Shown in pieces: positions 23,251 through 24,857 of a stretch of 24,857 bases of DNA (positions within the stretch are counted from its first letter, which is position 1; every line of letters starts with the position of its first letter). The notes under the pieces were generated by a model, which saw only the letters and a program-made list of their open reading frames with translations, did not search any database and was not told the DNA's origin. Both the position numbers and the translations under genes were made by a program. Where the stretch lies: contig DEQR01000068.1 in NCBI GenBank assembly GCA_002360535.1, positions 1-24,857 on the forward strand. The letters run 5' to 3'. The stretch comes from Thiobacillus sp. UBA3361. Lineage in GTDB: Bacteria; Pseudomonadota; Gammaproteobacteria; Burkholderiales; Thiobacillaceae.

Positions 23251-24615
23251 ATGCCCACCACCCTCGAACTGGCCATCCTGTTACTCGCCGCCGGCTTGGT
23301 GGCGACGGCCATGTTCCGGGCGCTGCGCCTGCCGGCGTTGCTCGGCTACATCCTGATCGGCGCCGGCTTCGCCCCCTTCCTGCCCACGCCGGAGGAGCAC
23401 AACCCCACCACCCGCCTGGCGGAATTCGGCGTGGTGTTCCTGATGTTCTCCATCGGCCTGGAGTTTTCCCTCACCAAGCTGCGCACCATGCGCATGGAGG
23501 TGTTCGGGCTGGGCGGGCTGCAGGTGGTCCTGACCATGCTGCTGGTGACCGCCTTCGGCTTGCTGCTGGGCCTGCCCTGGGAGTCCGGCCTCGCCATGGG
23601 CGCCCTGCTGGCCATGTCCTCCACCGCCATCGTCAGCCGCCTGCTGGCCGATCGCAACGAGTTGGACAGCGAGCACGGCAAGCAGATCTTCGGTGTGCTG
23701 CTGTTCCAGGACCTGGCGGTGGCACCCCTGGTGATCTTCATCCCCGCCCTGGCCGCGCGCCAGGACATGGCCGCCGCCCTGGGCCTGGCTTCGTTCAAGG
23801 CCATCATCGTCCTGGGCTTGATCCTGACCCTGGGACAGCGCCTCATGCGCCCCTGGTTCCATATGGTGGCGCGGGCCAAATCCGCCGAGCTGTTCATGCT
23901 CAACATCCTGTTCATCACCCTGGGGCTGGCCTACATCACCGACAGCGCCGGCCTGTCCCTGGCCCTGGGGGCCTTCCTGGCCGGGGTGCTGATCTCGGAG
24001 ACCGAGTACCGCTACCAGGTGGAGAGCGACATCCGCCCGTTCCGCGACGTGCTGATGGGCCTGTTCTTCGTCACCGTGGGCATGCTGCTGGACTTCTCGG
24101 TGGTGGCCGAGCGCTGGCGCGAGGTGCTGGCCGCCCTGGTGTTGCTGGTGGGCTTCAAGTTCATCCTCATCCTGCTGCTGGCCAGCCTGCTCAACCGCGG
24201 CTGGGCCACCTCACTGCGTACCGCCCTGTCCCTGGCCCAGGCGGGCGAATTCGGCTTCGTGCTGCTGGGCGTGGCGATGGGGCATGGCCTGCTGGACCAC
24301 GACCAGCAGCAATACCTGCTGGCGGCCATGGTGCTGTCCATGCTGCTCGCCCCCCTGCTGGTCCAGGCCAGCGCGCGGCTCGCCCGCCACCTGGAAGGCG
24401 GCGACTGGACGCGGCGGGCGGTAGGCATCCACGAGATCGCTGCCAAGAGCTTCGGCATCAGCAACCACGTCATCCTGTGCGGCTACGGCCGCAGCGGCCA
24501 GTCCCTGGCCCGCCTGCTGCAGGCGGAAGAGGTGCCGTTCATCGCCCTGGACCACGACCCGCGCCGGGTGCGCGCCGCCGCCGCCGCGGCTACCGGTATC
24601 CAGCTCGGCAGGTAG
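23251..24615 (+). CDS. Kef/CPA2-type monovalent cation:proton antiporter, truncated in its RCK domain
   Basis: This is a CPA2 antiporter exchanging K+ or Na+ for protons. From the ATG at 23251 (MPTTLELAILLLAAGL) it has 454 residues with about 12 hydrophobic helices. Family motifs include RLPALLGYILIGAGF, EFGVVFLMFSIGLEFSL, AMSSTAIVSRLL, FQDLAVAPLV, LGAFLAGVLISET and GLFFVTVGMLLDF. A linker leads to the RCK/TrkA-N domain with its nucleotide loop (VILCGYGRSGQSLARLL) and DHDPRRVRAAA. Family similarity stops near 24585, after which come a few codons (ATGIQLGR) and a stop; relatives run about 150-200 residues longer. The RCK domain is therefore incomplete. The 23251 start is preferred over an upstream ATG at 23191 because the conserved sequence begins there. 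Truncation is either a real rearrangement or an assembly artefact. Confidence 0.88.
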   Translation: MPTTLELAILLLAAGLVATAMFRALRLPALLGYILIGAGFAPFLPTPEEHNPTTRLAEFGVVFLMFSIGLEFSLTKLRTMRMEVFGLGGLQVVLTMLLVTAFGLLLGLPWESGLAMGALLAMSSTAIVSRLLADRNELDSEHGKQIFGVLLFQDLAVAPLVIFIPALAARQDMAAALGLASFKAIIVLGLILTLGQRLMRPWFHMVARAKSAELFMLNILFITLGLAYITDSAGLSLALGAFLAGVLISETEYRYQVESDIRPFRDVLMGLFFVTVGMLLDFSVVAERWREVLAALVLLVGFKFILILLLASLLNRGWATSLRTALSLAQAGEFGFVLLGVAMGHGLLDHDQQQYLLAAMVLSMLLAPLLVQASARLARHLEGGDWTRRAVGIHEIAAKSFGISNHVILCGYGRSGQSLARLLQAEEVPFIALDHDPRRVRAAAAAATGIQLGR

Positions 24616-24779
24616 CCGTCCTCGACGAAGTGATGCTCGGTGAACCACACCAGGTCGAAGCCGGCCTGGTCGGCCCACGCGATCTGGTCCAGCACTTCGG
24701 CGTACAGGCGCGGCATGGCGATGCCGGAGTCCGGTGGATTGCGAAAGTCGTAGCACACACCGACGCGCAGTTCGGGCAT
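24483..24779 (-). pseudogene. LLM-class flavin-dependent oxidoreductase, N-terminal fragment
   Basis: From the ATG at 24779 the minus strand encodes MPELRVGVCYDFRNPPDSG, then LYAEVLDQIAWADQAGFDLVWFTEHHF and DGYLPSWIPVAAA, the N-terminus of a bacterial luciferase-like (F420- or FMN-dependent) monooxygenase. Similarity covers about 62 residues, to roughly 24590. The frame then passes into the antisense of the antiporter gene and stops at 24483, against about 300-350 residues normally expected. A good ribosome site (AGAGGA, seven bases before the ATG) supports the start. The substrate is unknown. The break coincides with that of the antiporter gene. Confidence 0.75.
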
Positions 24780-24810
24780 TGAGCGTTCCTCTCTCGATGA
24801 ACGCTCAATG
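24777..24810. promoter_or_regulatory. 11-bp inverted repeat spanning the oxidoreductase start
   Basis: CATTGAGCGTT (24777-24787) and AACGCTCAATG (24800-24810) are perfect inverted copies around a 12-base spacer. The left arm contains the oxidoreductase start codon and the spacer contains its AGAGGA ribosome site. It may be a repressor operator (TetR-type operators have comparable symmetry) or an mRNA hairpin masking the start. The regulator is unknown. Confidence 0.5.
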
Positions 24811-24821
24811 ATGGCAGCGCG

Positions 24822-24857
24822 TCACGGGCGTGGCCAGCGCAGTGCGTCCTTGATGAG
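24822..24857 (-). other. Possible C-terminal end of a further minus-strand gene
   Basis: At the right edge the minus strand reads LIKDALRWPRP and then TGA (24822-24824), 42 bases before the oxidoreductase start. It may be the end of an upstream gene in the same operon. Eleven codons are too few to recognise a family or exclude chance. Confidence 0.25.

Noticed and set aside
23172..24782. 536-codon plus-strand frame overlapping the Kef-type antiporter
   Set aside because: The translation is Pro/Gly/Arg/His-rich and lacks membrane helices, whereas the adjacent frame encodes a clear CPA2 antiporter.
1..24857. Search for CRISPR arrays, tRNA or rRNA genes, and riboswitches
   Set aside because: No regularly spaced repeat array, cloverleaf with CCA end, rRNA segment or recognisable riboswitch core was seen by eye; the repeats in the window are those listed as features.

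Overview
The window looks like a stretch of chromosome from a GC-rich betaproteobacterium, probably of the Nitrosomonadales/Rhodocyclales type. This is inferred from gene order (rplU-rpmA-obgE-proB; kdsD-kdsC-lptC-lptA-lptB-rpoN-hpf-ptsN-hprK-rapZ; lptF-lptG divergent from a leucyl aminopeptidase gene) and from the presence of hprK. No rRNA or tRNA gene was seen.

Left accessory region (1-6700). The window opens inside a very large RHS/YD-repeat gene whose start lies to the left of base 1. After the conserved RHS core its C-terminal tip changes to an AT-richer, cysteine-rich domain carrying the phospholipase A2 histidine signature (Cys-Cys-x-x-His-Asp-x-Cys-Tyr). A small three-helix membrane protein follows directly and is the natural candidate for its immunity protein. 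Beyond it lie the 3' remnant of an IS4/Tn5-type transposase gene, a RelE/ParE-Phd/YefM toxin-antitoxin operon with a readable promoter and operator-like palindrome, a decayed REP-associated (Y1/RAYT) transposase gene, and an orphan pseudopilin-like gene. The toxin-antitoxin operon lies between two copies of an 11-bp sequence, CAGGCTCGATT.

Core region (6738-23075). pepA (minus strand) is divergent from lptF-lptG (plus), which encode the membrane permeases of the LPS transporter. An RDD-family membrane protein gene overlaps the end of lptG antisense. rplU-rpmA follow from a strong sigma70-like promoter and end at a perfect hairpin terminator, after which come obgE and proB. From 13957 to 23075 everything is on the minus strand and reads right to left as one tightly packed, probably operonic series: kdsD, kdsC (Kdo synthesis), lptC, lptA, lptB (LPS transport), rpoN (sigma54), hpf, ptsN, hprK, rapZ (nitrogen-PTS and regulatory proteins), then a NusG-domain-II protein, a Gx-family membrane protein and ubiX (flavin prenyltransferase). 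LptF, LptG, LptC, LptA and LptB are all encoded here, in two separate clusters, so most of the LPS bridge is present. The PTS phosphoryl-transfer genes that often follow rapZ (IIA-Man, HPr, EI) are not in this window; the NusG-II/Gx/UbiX cassette takes that place.

Right end (23251-24857). A Kef/CPA2-type cation:proton antiporter gene is divergent from kdsD but breaks off about 40 residues into its RCK nucleotide-binding domain, inside a GCC-rich alanine run. From the same point the opposite strand carries only the N-terminus of an LLM-class flavin-dependent oxidoreductase. Two unrelated genes broken at one shared low-complexity point means either a recent rearrangement or an assembly chimera near the end of a contig.
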